Below the pieces are notes generated by a model, which saw nothing but the letters and a program-made list of their open reading frames with translations, had not been told where the DNA came from and made no database searches. From Deltaproteobacteria bacterium ADurb.Bin207 (GTDB lineage Bacteria; Myxococcota_A; Polyangia; Polyangiales; Polyangiaceae): a stretch of DNA of 55,382 bases. Location of the stretch: assembly GCA_002070115.1 (NCBI GenBank), contig MWCO01000035.1, positions 1 to 55,382 of the forward strand. Direction: 5' to 3'. Made by a program: the position numbers and the translations under genes. Shown piece by piece: positions 8,520 to 17,725 of this stretch (positions within the stretch are counted from its first letter, which is position 1; every line of letters starts with the position of its first letter).

Positions 8520-10130
8520 TCATTGGGCAAGCACTGCGTTCGCCAGTGTCAAGGCTTCGTCATCAGCACCTCGTGTCATGGTTTGCAGGGCCAACCGGGC
8601 TTCGGATTCCAGGCGTTTGCATGCCAGTTTGGCGGTTGCGAGTTCGACACAGGTCTCAGGGGTATCTTGATCCTGCACGGATGCCGCAGCGCGAACGAGT
8701 ACCGCCATCATTCCGTAGGTGGCCATGATCGCATCGGCCATCACGGATTGCAGTGACTGTCTTTGAAACAGCTTGAATCCATATTGTTTTTGTATCGAGG
8801 CGAGACAAACGCCAACTTCGCGAAGCATCTCATCGAAACGTTCGGCCTCGGTTCGAAGAGGCGCCGGAACAAGCGGAGAAACTTCGGGAAACTCTTGTAA
8901 ACCAGCCCGCGGCCATCCAAGCGTCGCAGACGCCAAATGGAGACGTAGCACGTCATTGGCTCCCTCGAAGATGCGCGTGACCCGTACATCTCGTAATCGT
9001 CGCGGCATCCCCGTCTCCTCGATGAATCCAGCTCCTCCCATGAGCTGAAGGCCGCGGTCAATCACGTTCCATGCTCGTTCCGAGCCCAATACTTTTGCCA
9101 CCGTGGAGTCCAACGCGATATCTCCCGAGCGAGAATCGAAAACATCGCACACCAGGCGCAATACCGTCTCCACCGTGTATACATCCGCCATCGCGGCAGC
9201 CATCTGCTCACGAACGAGCGGGAATTGATCGAGCGTTCGCCCAAATTGCACACGCCCCGCAATATGCTCCCGAGCCTCTTGTACCGCGGCCATCGCAGAG
9301 CCAAGACAACCCGCCGCCATGAAGCTTCGACCCCATGTCAACGCTTCGTGAGCAAGATCCAACCCTTTGGAAACCTCTCCAATCACGTGATCGCGAGGTA
9401 CCTCGACATCGTCGAAATCAATCGTGATGGTCGAAGGACCCTTGAGTCCGAGTTTGTTTTCTTCCGCCTGTTTATGTACTCCCGTCCACGATGGGTCGAT
9501 CACGACCATGGTATGTCCACCGCGAGCACCGCCCAACCCCGGGCTGCTCGCAATCACGGTCAATACTCCCGCGAATCCCCCATTGGTTACGTACGACTTG
9601 CTTCCACGCAACCGAAAGATGCCGTCTTGCTCATAGAGCAGCGTTCGCATCGATCCAATATCCGAGCCCGCGTTCGGTTCGGTAGCGCAAAAGGCAGCAA
9701 TCCTCTGTCCAGCGGCAATTTCGGGCAGATACCTGGATTGCAAATCCTTCGAGGCAAGATGGATCAATCCATAGAGCGCGAGGCCCGAATGCAAGGCGAC
9801 GCAAGTCGCTAACGAGCCGTTATATTTACAGATTTCGGTGGCAATCCGCGTGGCCGCGGACATGGATAGGCCAGCGCCTCCATACTCTTCCGGAATCGTC
9901 AAGCCAAACCAGCCTCGCTCGGCAACCGCATCCAACATCTCCTGCCCCAATGCGCCGCGTCGGTCGATCGCAAGGCCGTCCACTTCTTTGCGGCAATACC
10001 GATTCACCTCTCGCAAGATAGAAGCAACGACCTCTTGCTCTTCTTGCGTTCGTCCACTTGTGGCAAGACGCGGACCGATCTGTCGGAACGCTTCGAGGAT
10101 GGGTGTAAACAGATTGGTTTTTCCTGGCAT
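8520..10130 (-). CDS. Acyl-CoA (or acyl-ACP) dehydrogenase with C-terminal extension
   Basis: A 536-residue flavoprotein. It has the N-terminal helical domain (PEEYGGAGLS), the FAD-binding middle domain (CATEPNAGSDIGS, then KSYVTNGGFAG) and the C-terminal helical domain with the catalytic-glutamate motif IFEGAND and GGAGFIEETGMPRRLRDVR. About 140 residues follow the core, as in the long VLCAD/ACAD9 type. It would introduce a 2,3-double bond into an acyl thioester. It lies 18 bp after the radical SAM gene in an operon with an acyl carrier protein and ketosynthase, so an acyl-ACP substrate is possible. Active-site residues look intact. Confidence 0.88.
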   Translation of the reverse strand: MPGKTNLFTPILEAFRQIGPRLATSGRTQEEQEVVASILREVNRYCRKEVDGLAIDRRGALGQEMLDAVAERGWFGLTIPEEYGGAGLSMSAATRIATEICKYNGSLATCVALHSGLALYGLIHLASKDLQSRYLPEIAAGQRIAAFCATEPNAGSDIGSMRTLLYEQDGIFRLRGSKSYVTNGGFAGVLTVIASSPGLGGARGGHTMVVIDPSWTGVHKQAEENKLGLKGPSTITIDFDDVEVPRDHVIGEVSKGLDLAHEALTWGRSFMAAGCLGSAMAAVQEAREHIAGRVQFGRTLDQFPLVREQMAAAMADVYTVETVLRLVCDVFDSRSGDIALDSTVAKVLGSERAWNVIDRGLQLMGGAGFIEETGMPRRLRDVRVTRIFEGANDVLRLHLASATLGWPRAGLQEFPEVSPLVPAPLRTEAERFDEMLREVGVCLASIQKQYGFKLFQRQSLQSVMADAIMATYGMMAVLVRAAASVQDQDTPETCVELATAKLACKRLESEARLALQTMTRGADDEALTLANAVLAQ

Positions 10131-10148
10131 CGCTAACCGCCTCTTGCC

Positions 10149-11450
10149 TCAGAACTGAATTGTCCTGTCGCCATGCTCGAGCGAGGCCAAAAAGGTCTTG
10201 CTCTTATAAAAGTCACGCCACAAATCCAAATATCCCTGCAACAATCGCTCGGGACTCATCTGCTTGGGACGAAACACCACGTTGGCGTCGTTGTAGTGCT
10301 TCCACGTGCGGTCGATGATCCTTCCCTCCGCTTGCATTTGTTCCCAAGCAGGCGTGCCAGGATATGGCGTGAAGATGGCAAATTCCGTCTTGGGGACATC
10401 CGCCTTCTCGGTGAACGACAAAATACGATCGAATACCCCCTCGTCGTCGGTGTCATTGCCGACAAGCAGCGAGGTATACGGCTCGATATCGTTATCCTTA
10501 CAACGCTGAATGGCTTCCACCGCCTTGTCCAAGGATTCCTGGTCGCCACTGCCAAAAGCTTTTCGCGTGATGGGATCGAAACCGCAAACCAAGTAGAAAC
10601 GATTGATGCCCGCTTCGCTGATATCCGCCAAAATTGTCGGATCGAGAGCGAGAATCATGGGCATCGTGATGCCGATGTAGCTCACCTTCTCTCCCCGCGG
10701 TCGCGGATCGTCACGCAAAGCCTTGAGAAACTCACGGAAATGTCGTCGCGCGCCGGAGAAAAAGAAAAACGACGTATCCTCCGTCACAGCAGCTCGCTTG
10801 CCATGGGAGGCAAGATCCTGCACCGCTCGTAATATCGTTTCCTGTGGTACGAGCCGGAGTTTTTTGCCCATGACACAGGGCACGACACAAGCATCACAAC
10901 GCAACGGACAACCTCTCGAGGTTTGCAACGGATAGTCGTCGGGATGGAAACGATCGTTTTCCGCACCGATATATAAATCGATGCGAGGAGGCGGAAGCGT
11001 CGCCAGATCAAACGGCTCCTGCTGTTGATATCGTGGCGCAAGACGCCCGGCCGCGGCGTCTTCCAGCAACCGTTGCCACACGCCTTCCCCTTCCCCGATC
11101 ACGATCGAATCGAAATGCTGCTGGGCCACGTCCGGCAGGGCAGAAGGAAAAATCCCTCCAGCCACCACTTTTTTCCCTGCCCCACGAATCATATCGCCAA
11201 TCTCCAAAGCCCTCGTTGCCGCAGGCGTGAAGAACGAAAGGGCATAGATATCGGCGTCGAGATCGAGCGAAAATGGCGTGACCCGATCATCACAATACGC
11301 CATCTCGTAGCCCGCTGGCGTAACCGCCGCGAGATTGGCAATCGCAAGGGAAGGGCCTCCCAAGTATTCGTCACACGGAACCGCGTCGAGCAACTCGGGA
11401 TGCGATTGCGCATGACGCTCGAACGCTGGATAAATGAACTGAATCTTCAT
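10149..11450 (-). CDS. B12-binding-type radical SAM enzyme
   Basis: A 433-residue protein with an N-terminal Rossmann-like domain of the cobalamin-binding radical SAM class (about 1-160, including GEGEGVWQRLLED). A radical SAM barrel follows, with the 4Fe-4S motif in SRGCPLRCDAC (CxxxCxxC, about residue 180-188). The middle has FDPITRKAFGSG and the C-terminal part carries FTPYPGTPAW, typical of the BchE/HpnJ-like group. The N-terminal domain lacks a clear D-x-H-x-x-G cobalamin ligand motif, so B12 may be bound base-off without a protein ligand, or not at all. Such enzymes often methylate or rearrange unactivated carbons. Its place between an acyl carrier protein and an acyl-CoA dehydrogenase points to lipid tailoring. 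Confidence 0.82.
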   Translation of the reverse strand: MKIQFIYPAFERHAQSHPELLDAVPCDEYLGGPSLAIANLAAVTPAGYEMAYCDDRVTPFSLDLDADIYALSFFTPAATRALEIGDMIRGAGKKVVAGGIFPSALPDVAQQHFDSIVIGEGEGVWQRLLEDAAAGRLAPRYQQQEPFDLATLPPPRIDLYIGAENDRFHPDDYPLQTSRGCPLRCDACVVPCVMGKKLRLVPQETILRAVQDLASHGKRAAVTEDTSFFFFSGARRHFREFLKALRDDPRPRGEKVSYIGITMPMILALDPTILADISEAGINRFYLVCGFDPITRKAFGSGDQESLDKAVEAIQRCKDNDIEPYTSLLVGNDTDDEGVFDRILSFTEKADVPKTEFAIFTPYPGTPAWEQMQAEGRIIDRTWKHYNDANVVFRPKQMSPERLLQGYLDLWRDFYKSKTFLASLEHGDRTIQF

Positions 11451-11484
11451 GTTTCCCCTTCCCTGCCGTGAGGATTCGCCAAAC

Positions 11485-11736
11485 TCACGCCATGGCCGTC
11501 GTCAAAAACTGCACGACGTCCCCCACTGTTTTCACCTCCTGCACTTCTTCGATATCTACGTCGAGTTCGTACTTTTCCGTCACCGCCGACAGCAGCTCCA
11601 TCGCATGAAGCGAATCGAGCCCAATGTCCTCGCGCAGACGATCGGTCACCTTGATCTCACCTTTGAAGTCCGGACGAATCCGACGAATGATCTCGTCCAC
11701 ATCGTTTCGAAGAATGTCAGCACTGGGAGCAGTCAT
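11485..11736 (-). CDS. Acyl carrier protein
   Basis: An 83-residue acidic four-helix carrier with the phosphopantetheine site G-L-D-S-L (Ser about residue 42) followed by HAMELLSAVTEKYELD, the classic ACP helix II. It would carry growing or tailored acyl chains as thioesters. Its ATG overlaps the stop of the upstream epimerase by 4 bp (ATGA), indicating coupled translation, and it precedes the radical SAM gene by 34 bp. It probably serves this cluster rather than general fatty acid synthesis, given its neighbours; that is inference. Confidence 0.93.
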   Translation of the reverse strand: MTAPSADILRNDVDEIIRRIRPDFKGEIKVTDRLREDIGLDSLHAMELLSAVTEKYELDVDIEEVQEVKTVGDVVQFLTTAMA

Positions 11737-12833
11737 GGAGTTCTCCTTGATTCACTTGATATGTCGGTTGATTTCGAATGAGAGGAGGCCGCAAAGATGC
11801 GCGGCAACGACGGACTTTCCCCCACGCTCCTCGATTCCAGACGGCGTGGGATATATCGATACCGCTCGTACCACGCGCAAGCCTTTTGAATCGTGATATG
11901 CAACGGAGTAGGTTCTCGAAGCGCGAGTTCCGACATCGAGCGCTCGGTATCCACCCATTGTCCAAAACGTACGATATCCACGAATTCCCTGGGGATGAAC
12001 GGTCGTTCCCCTTTGCCCCTCGCCGCACAACGCATCTCATCGAAGGTGGCCATCGGTTTCGCAATCGCCAACGGCATCGGCCACGATGTGAAACGAATCC
12101 CCAATTCATCGCCAATGCCCAGCAACAAGTCCTTGATGGTCGTGTTATGGCCACCCAAAATGTACCGTTGCCCTTTTCGTCCGCGTTCCGCCGCGGCCAG
12201 ATGACCTTCCGCCATATCGTCCGCGTCGACGATATTGGTTTTGCCTTGCACGTAAAAGGGCAGCAATCGGTGGGCCAAGGCGACGATGATGAAACCCGTT
12301 CCGGCCTTGACGTCCAGTTCACCCACAATGCCTCCTGGACACGTGACAACGACATCGAGGTCCCGAGTTTCGAGCGCCACTCTTTCGATAGCTTCTTTCG
12401 AGGCAAAGTAGACACTGTCGCGAGCGTCCGCGGACATCTCGTCGGATTCATTCGACAAAACACGACCTTGGCGTGGAGGTCCGATGGTGGCCACCGAACT
12501 GGTTACCACCAATCGATCGATGCAGGCACGACGAGCCGCTTCGATGACATGACGAGTGGTTCGCTGAGCCAAGGACACTTGTTCATCGATGTTCAGCGAG
12601 TACCGCGGATAAAACCCCGCACAATGAAAGACCACTTGCCGACCTTTCATGGCTTGGGTCAAGCTGTCGACATCATCAAGGTCGGCAACGATGAGCTTGG
12701 CTCCGAGCTTGCGGGCAAAAAGCGTGTTGGCGCGAGCGCGACGCGTGGCGATGACATCGTGACCACGGCAGGCTAACGCGCGTGTCACGTTCATGCCGAC
12801 GAACCCGGTACCACCGAGAACAAGGGCCCTCAT
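11733..12833 (-). CDS. NAD(P)-dependent epimerase/dehydratase (extended SDR)
   Basis: A 366-residue extended short-chain dehydrogenase. It has the Rossmann motif GGTGFVG (residues 8-14), R31-R32 suggesting NADP preference, VVTSSVATIG for the catalytic Ser/Thr, and YFASKEA giving the YxxxK pair. It resembles the HpnA/dihydroflavonol-reductase-like group acting on sugars or ketones. The last 45 residues are Ser/Arg-rich and run over the ACP start. Encoded between the ketosynthase and the ACP, it could act as the ketoreductase of the cluster; a sugar epimerase role is the alternative. Confidence 0.85.
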   Translation of the reverse strand: MRALVLGGTGFVGMNVTRALACRGHDVIATRRARANTLFARKLGAKLIVADLDDVDSLTQAMKGRQVVFHCAGFYPRYSLNIDEQVSLAQRTTRHVIEAARRACIDRLVVTSSVATIGPPRQGRVLSNESDEMSADARDSVYFASKEAIERVALETRDLDVVVTCPGGIVGELDVKAGTGFIIVALAHRLLPFYVQGKTNIVDADDMAEGHLAAAERGRKGQRYILGGHNTTIKDLLLGIGDELGIRFTSWPMPLAIAKPMATFDEMRCAARGKGERPFIPREFVDIVRFGQWVDTERSMSELALREPTPLHITIQKACAWYERYRYIPRRLESRSVGESPSLPRIFAASSHSKSTDISSESRRTP

Positions 12834-12877
12834 CGGAGCCTCCGAAAATGCGCAAAGGGCATGAAAATCCAGAGCGA

Positions 12878-14104
12878 TCAGAGGCCGTTGGGTTGCGCGA
12901 AAATGATGGCGCTATCATGGCCGCCAAAGCCAAAGGAATTGCTCATGGCAGCACGAATGGGCTTCTTCCTCGCTTCATGGGGAACGTAGTCGAGATCACA
13001 GTCGGGATCCGGGGTTTGCAAATTGATGGTGGGTGTCGCCACACCATGCGCAAGCGTCAACACCGTGACGACAGCTTCAATGGCTCCCGCGCCTCCCATG
13101 GCATGACCTATCATCGATTTTTGAGAACTGACGAGTAGATCGTTCGCGTGCTTTCCGAAAACGTCGCGGATGGCAAGCGTTTCCAGACGATCATTCATCG
13201 GTGTGCTGGTGCCGTGGGCGCTGATATAATCCATTTCTTCGGGAGCGATATGACTATCCGATAGAGCAAGACGCATCGCACGAGCCATGCCCTTGCCCTC
13301 AGGCTCGACAGCCACGATATGATGTGCGTCGGAAGAAGCTCCCCATCCGCGCATCTCGGCGATAATGGTCGCGCCTCGGGCCATCGCATGCTCACGCTCC
13401 TCAAGGACAAGAAAACCCGCTCCTTCTCCCAACACGAAACCGCGCCTCGTCTTGTCGAAAGGACGCGACATCTTCGAAGGTTCTTCGTCTTTGGCAGTAT
13501 TGACCGCGCGCAACCACGCGAAACTTCGCATCACATCCCGCGTCACCACCGTGTCGACCCCTCCCGCCAACATGCCGATCGCTCGGCCCAAACGGATTTG
13601 ATCGAAAGCAATGCCAATGGCATGCGCCCCGGAAGCACAAGCCGTGCTGCAAGACATATTCGGTCCACGAACACCTTCGACGATCGCCATCCATGCCGCT
13701 GCCGCATTGGGCATCGCCTTGATGATCGTGGAGGGGCCCACCTTGTACCCTTCCGAAGGCATCGGGGCACCGTACCCAACACCCGTCACCACTCCGAAAC
13801 GCTCCGCAACGTTCGGATCCTTATGGACATTACCCGCGGCAGCGAGAGCTTCGCGCCCCGCCTTCATCGCGAAATACACGAATCGTGAGCTGCGCTCTCT
13901 CACTTCTTGCGGCAATTCTTCAGCCATTCGCTCCACATCGGAAGGCTTGACCTCTCCACCCACCAACACTTTCTCGCCCGATGGGTCGTAGGTCTCCAGA
14001 CGCGAAATGCCGGATTTGCCCGCTGCCAACGATGCAAACGATGTCTGTGCATCCAACCCCACTGGGGTAATCAACCCGATTCCGGTTACGACCACGCGTT
14101 TCAT
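12878..14104 (-). CDS. Beta-ketoacyl-ACP synthase, KAS II type
   Basis: A 408-residue condensing enzyme that joins malonyl-ACP to an acyl chain. It starts MKRVVVTGIGLITPVG and has the active-site cysteine in SCSTACASGAHAIG, the first histidine in SAHGTSTPMND and the second in GHAMGGAGAIEAV, so the Cys-His-His triad is intact. It ends NSFGFGGHDSAIIF, the normal FabF C-terminus. The start at 14104 has GGGAG 8 bp ahead; an extended frame to 14197 is Arg/Cys-rich leader and is rejected. It heads the lipid-like cluster, 44 bp before the epimerase. It may be cluster-specific rather than the housekeeping FabF. Confidence 0.92.
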   Translation of the reverse strand: MKRVVVTGIGLITPVGLDAQTSFASLAAGKSGISRLETYDPSGEKVLVGGEVKPSDVERMAEELPQEVRERSSRFVYFAMKAGREALAAAGNVHKDPNVAERFGVVTGVGYGAPMPSEGYKVGPSTIIKAMPNAAAAWMAIVEGVRGPNMSCSTACASGAHAIGIAFDQIRLGRAIGMLAGGVDTVVTRDVMRSFAWLRAVNTAKDEEPSKMSRPFDKTRRGFVLGEGAGFLVLEEREHAMARGATIIAEMRGWGASSDAHHIVAVEPEGKGMARAMRLALSDSHIAPEEMDYISAHGTSTPMNDRLETLAIRDVFGKHANDLLVSSQKSMIGHAMGGAGAIEAVVTVLTLAHGVATPTINLQTPDPDCDLDYVPHEARKKPIRAAMSNSFGFGGHDSAIIFAQPNGL

Positions 14105-14129
14105 TCTCAGCACTCCCTTCGACGTTCGA

Positions 14130-14145
14130 CCGCAAGGCCTTGCGG
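14130..14145. promoter_or_regulatory. 16-bp perfect palindrome CCGCAAGGCCTTGCGG in the ketosynthase leader
   Basis: A perfect palindrome of 8-bp half-sites lies 26 bp upstream of the ketosynthase start, just before the ribosome site. The position suits an operator for the lipid-like cluster or an RNA hairpin near the ribosome site. No known factor is assigned. Confidence 0.35.
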
Positions 14146-14367
14146 GAAGGCAGGTCTGGCGACAACAGCGACGCCGGGGTCGAGCATTGCCTGTCACCCT
14201 TAGCGCAAAGCTCTCTTGGTTGCGAGCACCTTACAGCATCCCATCGACACATCGTTGCGTCCGGAAAACAATCTCGGAATGTCAGGGAAATTCAGTGCGT
14301 CAACTCTTTCGCACCAAGCGATGGAACCGACGATCGTCGTTTGAATCGATCACGATCGGTGAGTCGC

Positions 14368-14769
14368 TCACTTCGCTTTGAGCAGATCCCGAATCTCCGT
14401 AAGCAGCTTTTCCTCCGCCGTTGGCTCGGGGGGAGCAGGCGGTGGCTCGTCTTTCGTCCGCTTGAGACGATTGATCACTTTTACCATCGCGAAGATCGCC
14501 ATCGACACGATCAAGAAATCGAATGACGCTTGCAGGAACACACCGTACTTGAGAACGACCGCTGCTTGGTCACCAGCCGCCTGTCGTAACACCAACTCGA
14601 GCTTTGAAAAATCCACCCCCCCCACCAGCAATCCAATCGGAGGCGTGACCACGTCGGCTACGAGCGAACTGACGATTTTGCCGAAAGCTGCGCCGATGAT
14701 GACACCCACGGCCATGTCGACCACGTTTCCCTTTACGGCAAACTCTTTGAATTCATTGATGATTCCCAT
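14368..14769 (-). CDS. mscL: Large-conductance mechanosensitive channel MscL
   Basis: A 133-residue membrane protein starting [20 protein letters not shown], with TM1 in [22 protein letters not shown] and TM2 in [20 protein letters not shown], the classic MscL layout. It ends with the charged helix [14 protein letters not shown] after a Pro-rich linker. Homopentamers open under membrane tension to release solutes during osmotic downshock. Length is normal. The 260 bp between it and the ketosynthase carry the cluster leader, so it is probably a separate unit. Confidence 0.97.
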   Translation of the reverse strand: MGIINEFKEFAVKGNVVDMAVGVIIGAAFGKIVSSLVADVVTPPIGLLVGGVDFSKLELVLRQAAGDQAAVVLKYGVFLQASFDFLIVSMAIFAMVKVINRLKRTKDEPPPAPPEPTAEEKLLTEIRDLLKAK

Positions 14770-14818
14770 ATTCCAACTCCTTGTTCAAGCCAAGCCAACG
14801 TGACGGTCAGGTGAGTCT

Positions 14819-16498
14819 CTATCCACCGATATTCCCATCAACCACGCGCTGCACCGCATCCGCGGCCTCCTGCACCGCACGAAGAATCTGTGTTCCTTGC
14901 TCGAGTAGCTGCTGCCGAAACTCGTCATCTTTCAAATTGCCAAGGTTGATGCGCACGTTGAGCCATGCTCCTTGTGCGGCGGTACGCAAAGCCGATGCAG
15001 CGACTCCGGCATCCGAGGCGGAGTTTTTATTTCCTTTTTCCGCCACCACCAACGCGAGTTCCAGCGCCCGGGGAACCTCCTTCAGCACGCCGAAGGGGAC
15101 GAGGGTTGCCGTTTTTGTAGCTTGCTCAATGGCCGCATCGCGCGCGGCTATCTGATCCGACGTTCCTTTCGGCATACGAAATCCCGCCATCACTGCATTG
15201 AAAGCCTCGGTATCCCTGTCCACCGCGACGACGAAGTGATCTTTGATCCCCTGCGCTTCGGCAGCTACCTCTTTCATCTCCTCCCAACTCTGTTCATAGC
15301 CTTTTTTGCCAACCGTCAGGTTAGCCACCATGCTCACCAAACCAGCTCCAAGCGCACCAGACAGCGCTGCCACAGAGCCCCCTCCAGGAGCCGGTGACTC
15401 CGAAGAACACTCATCCACAAATTCCGTCACGCTGCGCTGCACCAGCTTGCCATCGCTCTTCTCCACACTAAGCTCGATGATCTTTTTGTTCGGATCGAAA
15501 GGCGAAAGCTGAGACAACCCCATCGAGGCAATCGCGATATCGATGAGTTCACGTTCGGGCACTCCCCATGATCGTCCCTGCCTCTTCAAGTAATACTTGC
15601 CCGCTTCGAGGATGGCGTCCTTGGGCATCAGTCCCACCAATTCGCTCCCCGTAACGACAAGCCCACGTTTTTGTGCTTCTTCGCGAACGGTTTCGAGAGC
15701 CAAATGCACGGGCGTGACATGATGATCCGTAAGGTTCATCGACACTTGCGCCTGTCCATAATCTTCGATGTACCAACCCGTCGCCTTGCATTCCGCGAGT
15801 CGCCCACGCGTTCGAAGCGGCACCCCATCCTCCCCAAGGATTTTATTTCCATTGGCATCGCGTTGCAGGCGTCCGCGCTCCCGAACCTCAATCGCAATTT
15901 CATTGGCGAGTTTCGGATCCCGCGTATTCAAGTTGATGTTGTAAGCGATCAAAAACTTTCGGGCACCTATGACGAAAGCACCAGATCGTGGCTTGAATTC
16001 CGCGGGACCGTAATCCGGCTTCCACGCCGGATCTTCGAGTTTTTTCGCAAGCCCCTCGTACTCACCCGAACGAATGTCCGGAAGGCTGCGACGCTGCTCA
16101 CTCGTTGCAGCCGCTTCATAGAGGTATACGGGTACGCCCAATTCCTCACCCACACGCTTTCCCAGTCGATGAGCAAGCTTCACACACTCTTCCATCGTCA
16201 CGCCCGATACGGGAACAAAGGGCGTGACATCCGCGGCACCAAGACGCGCATGTTCACCGTGATGCTTTTGCATGTCGATACGCTCGACACCCACGCGAAT
16301 CGCTCGGAATGCCGCTTCCAACACAGCCTCCGGGGCTCCCACGAACGTGTACACCGTGCGATTCGTATCCGCCCCAGGATCGACGTCCAGCACCGATACT
16401 CCCTCTACAGAGCGCATCGCATCAGCAATCGCTTGAATGATCGATTGATCACGACCTTCAGAGAAGTTGGGAACGCATTCGACGAGTTGGATTGCCAT
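14819..16498 (-). CDS. Bifunctional glutamate formimidoyltransferase / formimidoyltetrahydrofolate cyclodeaminase
   Basis: A 559-residue fusion acting at the end of histidine degradation. It transfers the formimino group from formiminoglutamate to tetrahydrofolate and then deaminates it to methenyl-THF. The transferase part (about 1-330) starts IQLVECVPNFSEGRD and includes LDVDPGADTNRTVYTFVG and HHGEHARLGAADVTPFVP. The cyclodeaminase part (about 370-559) includes SSESPAPGGGSVAALSGALG, typical of FTCD. The start at 16498 gives the family N-terminus; a longer frame to 16558 is unlikely. Single-chain FTCD is standard in animals, while many bacteria use separate proteins. No other hut genes lie in the window. 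Confidence 0.93.
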   Translation of the reverse strand: MAIQLVECVPNFSEGRDQSIIQAIADAMRSVEGVSVLDVDPGADTNRTVYTFVGAPEAVLEAAFRAIRVGVERIDMQKHHGEHARLGAADVTPFVPVSGVTMEECVKLAHRLGKRVGEELGVPVYLYEAAATSEQRRSLPDIRSGEYEGLAKKLEDPAWKPDYGPAEFKPRSGAFVIGARKFLIAYNINLNTRDPKLANEIAIEVRERGRLQRDANGNKILGEDGVPLRTRGRLAECKATGWYIEDYGQAQVSMNLTDHHVTPVHLALETVREEAQKRGLVVTGSELVGLMPKDAILEAGKYYLKRQGRSWGVPERELIDIAIASMGLSQLSPFDPNKKIIELSVEKSDGKLVQRSVTEFVDECSSESPAPGGGSVAALSGALGAGLVSMVANLTVGKKGYEQSWEEMKEVAAEAQGIKDHFVVAVDRDTEAFNAVMAGFRMPKGTSDQIAARDAAIEQATKTATLVPFGVLKEVPRALELALVVAEKGNKNSASDAGVAASALRTAAQGAWLNVRINLGNLKDDEFRQQLLEQGTQILRAVQEAADAVQRVVDGNIGG

Positions 16499-16588
16499 GA
16501 TCACCTCATGAACGAAGATTTCTGCCCATGCCCCATCGCCCCTCGTTTTGCAAGACAACGTAATGCATAACGAGCCACGCCGTGCCGT

Positions 16589-17725
16589 TTAGAATGACTT
16601 GGGCATCCCAAGCACCTTCTCGGCCACATAACTCAACAGCATGTTGTTGAATACGAAGATGGTTGCGTCTCGAAGCTTGCGTTCGACATGAACCTCCGAG
16701 GCAAGTCCCCATCCTCCAAAGGTTGTCAAAGCCGCCCTCGCCGTCTCCCACGCAGCTTCCGAAGCAAGAATTTTCGCAAGCGCCGAACGCCCCCCCCCAT
16801 CACGCCCGTCTTCGAGATACCGAATCGCATCCCAACGCATCAAATCCGCCGCCTCCACCTTGGCATACGCTTGCGCCAGCGGATACTGAACCCCTTGATT
16901 CTGACCAATCGGACGGTGGAAGGTCCTGCGATCGATGGCGTGTTGCACGCTCTTATCCAAAAAAAACCGCGCATTTCCAATCGATTCCGCCGCTGCCAAC
17001 ACGCGACGGGGCGCAAAGCCTTTCATCAATCCGCGCAACCCTCCTCCCACCGAGCCCAAACGACAACGATCCGGCACACAAAGCCCGTCGATGAACAACA
17101 TCGTCGTCATACGATTGGCTATCATATCCACCGGTCGTATCTCTATCTCCGTGCCAAACTCCCGTAAGTCCAACAAAAACAGGGTTGGCCCCTCCTCGGT
17201 GCGAACCAACAGAATCATCAAATCCGTATGTTCCGCCAAGGAAATGAATACCTTCTTGGCATCGACAACCCAATCTTGTCCTTGCCGACGAGCCACGCTC
17301 TCGAGATGGGACATATCCGCACCACTATCGGGCTCCGTCGCAGCTACCGTGAGCAACCGCGTGGTTCCCGCAGCAATCTGCGGCAAATACGCCTTTTGCT
17401 CCTCCGTTCCCTCACGAACGAGCGTGCCGCAAATGGCCATCTGCGCGTTGACGACCGCACCATCACCGCCCGCACGATTGATCTCCTCAACGATCACACT
17501 TGCCACCGAAGGGCCCAATCCCAATCCACCATGTGCTTCAGGAATGAGGGTCCCCAAGTAACCGCCCTCTGCCATGGTGCGCATGAATTCTGAAGGAAAA
17601 GCTCGTTGGCTGTCACAAGTGCGCCAATATTCTGGCCCGAAACGGACAAGGAGCCTTCGTAACGCCGCGCGAATCGAGAGCAGATCCGGCCGGTCCACAG
17701 GAAGCGGAGCATCGAGATGGCTCAT
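16589..17725 (-). CDS. Acyl-CoA dehydrogenase family protein
   Basis: A 378-residue flavoprotein with the middle-domain motifs VAATEPDSGADMS and AKKVFISLAEHTDLMILLV, then GRTFHR-like and GGWGLASEVHVERKLRDATIF. In place of the usual catalytic Y/F-E-G motif near the C-terminus it reads IFVFNNMLLSYV, so the base must lie elsewhere, as in families using a glutamate from another helix, or activity is altered. Its ATG overlaps the stop of the upstream GGDEF gene (ATGA). It ends VLGMPKSF, usual for CoA-degrading members. Probably beta-oxidation or amino-acid-derived acyl-CoA oxidation; exact substrate unknown. Confidence 0.85.
   Translation of the reverse strand: MSHLDAPLPVDRPDLLSIRAALRRLLVRFGPEYWRTCDSQRAFPSEFMRTMAEGGYLGTLIPEAHGGLGLGPSVASVIVEEINRAGGDGAVVNAQMAICGTLVREGTEEQKAYLPQIAAGTTRLLTVAATEPDSGADMSHLESVARRQGQDWVVDAKKVFISLAEHTDLMILLVRTEEGPTLFLLDLREFGTEIEIRPVDMIANRMTTMLFIDGLCVPDRCRLGSVGGGLRGLMKGFAPRRVLAAAESIGNARFFLDKSVQHAIDRRTFHRPIGQNQGVQYPLAQAYAKVEAADLMRWDAIRYLEDGRDGGGRSALAKILASEAAWETARAALTTFGGWGLASEVHVERKLRDATIFVFNNMLLSYVAEKVLGMPKSF

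Noticed and set aside
10149..11450. Possibility that the radical SAM enzyme is a hopanoid methylase
   Set aside because: No squalene-hopene cyclase or other hpn genes are nearby and the family cannot be settled by eye.
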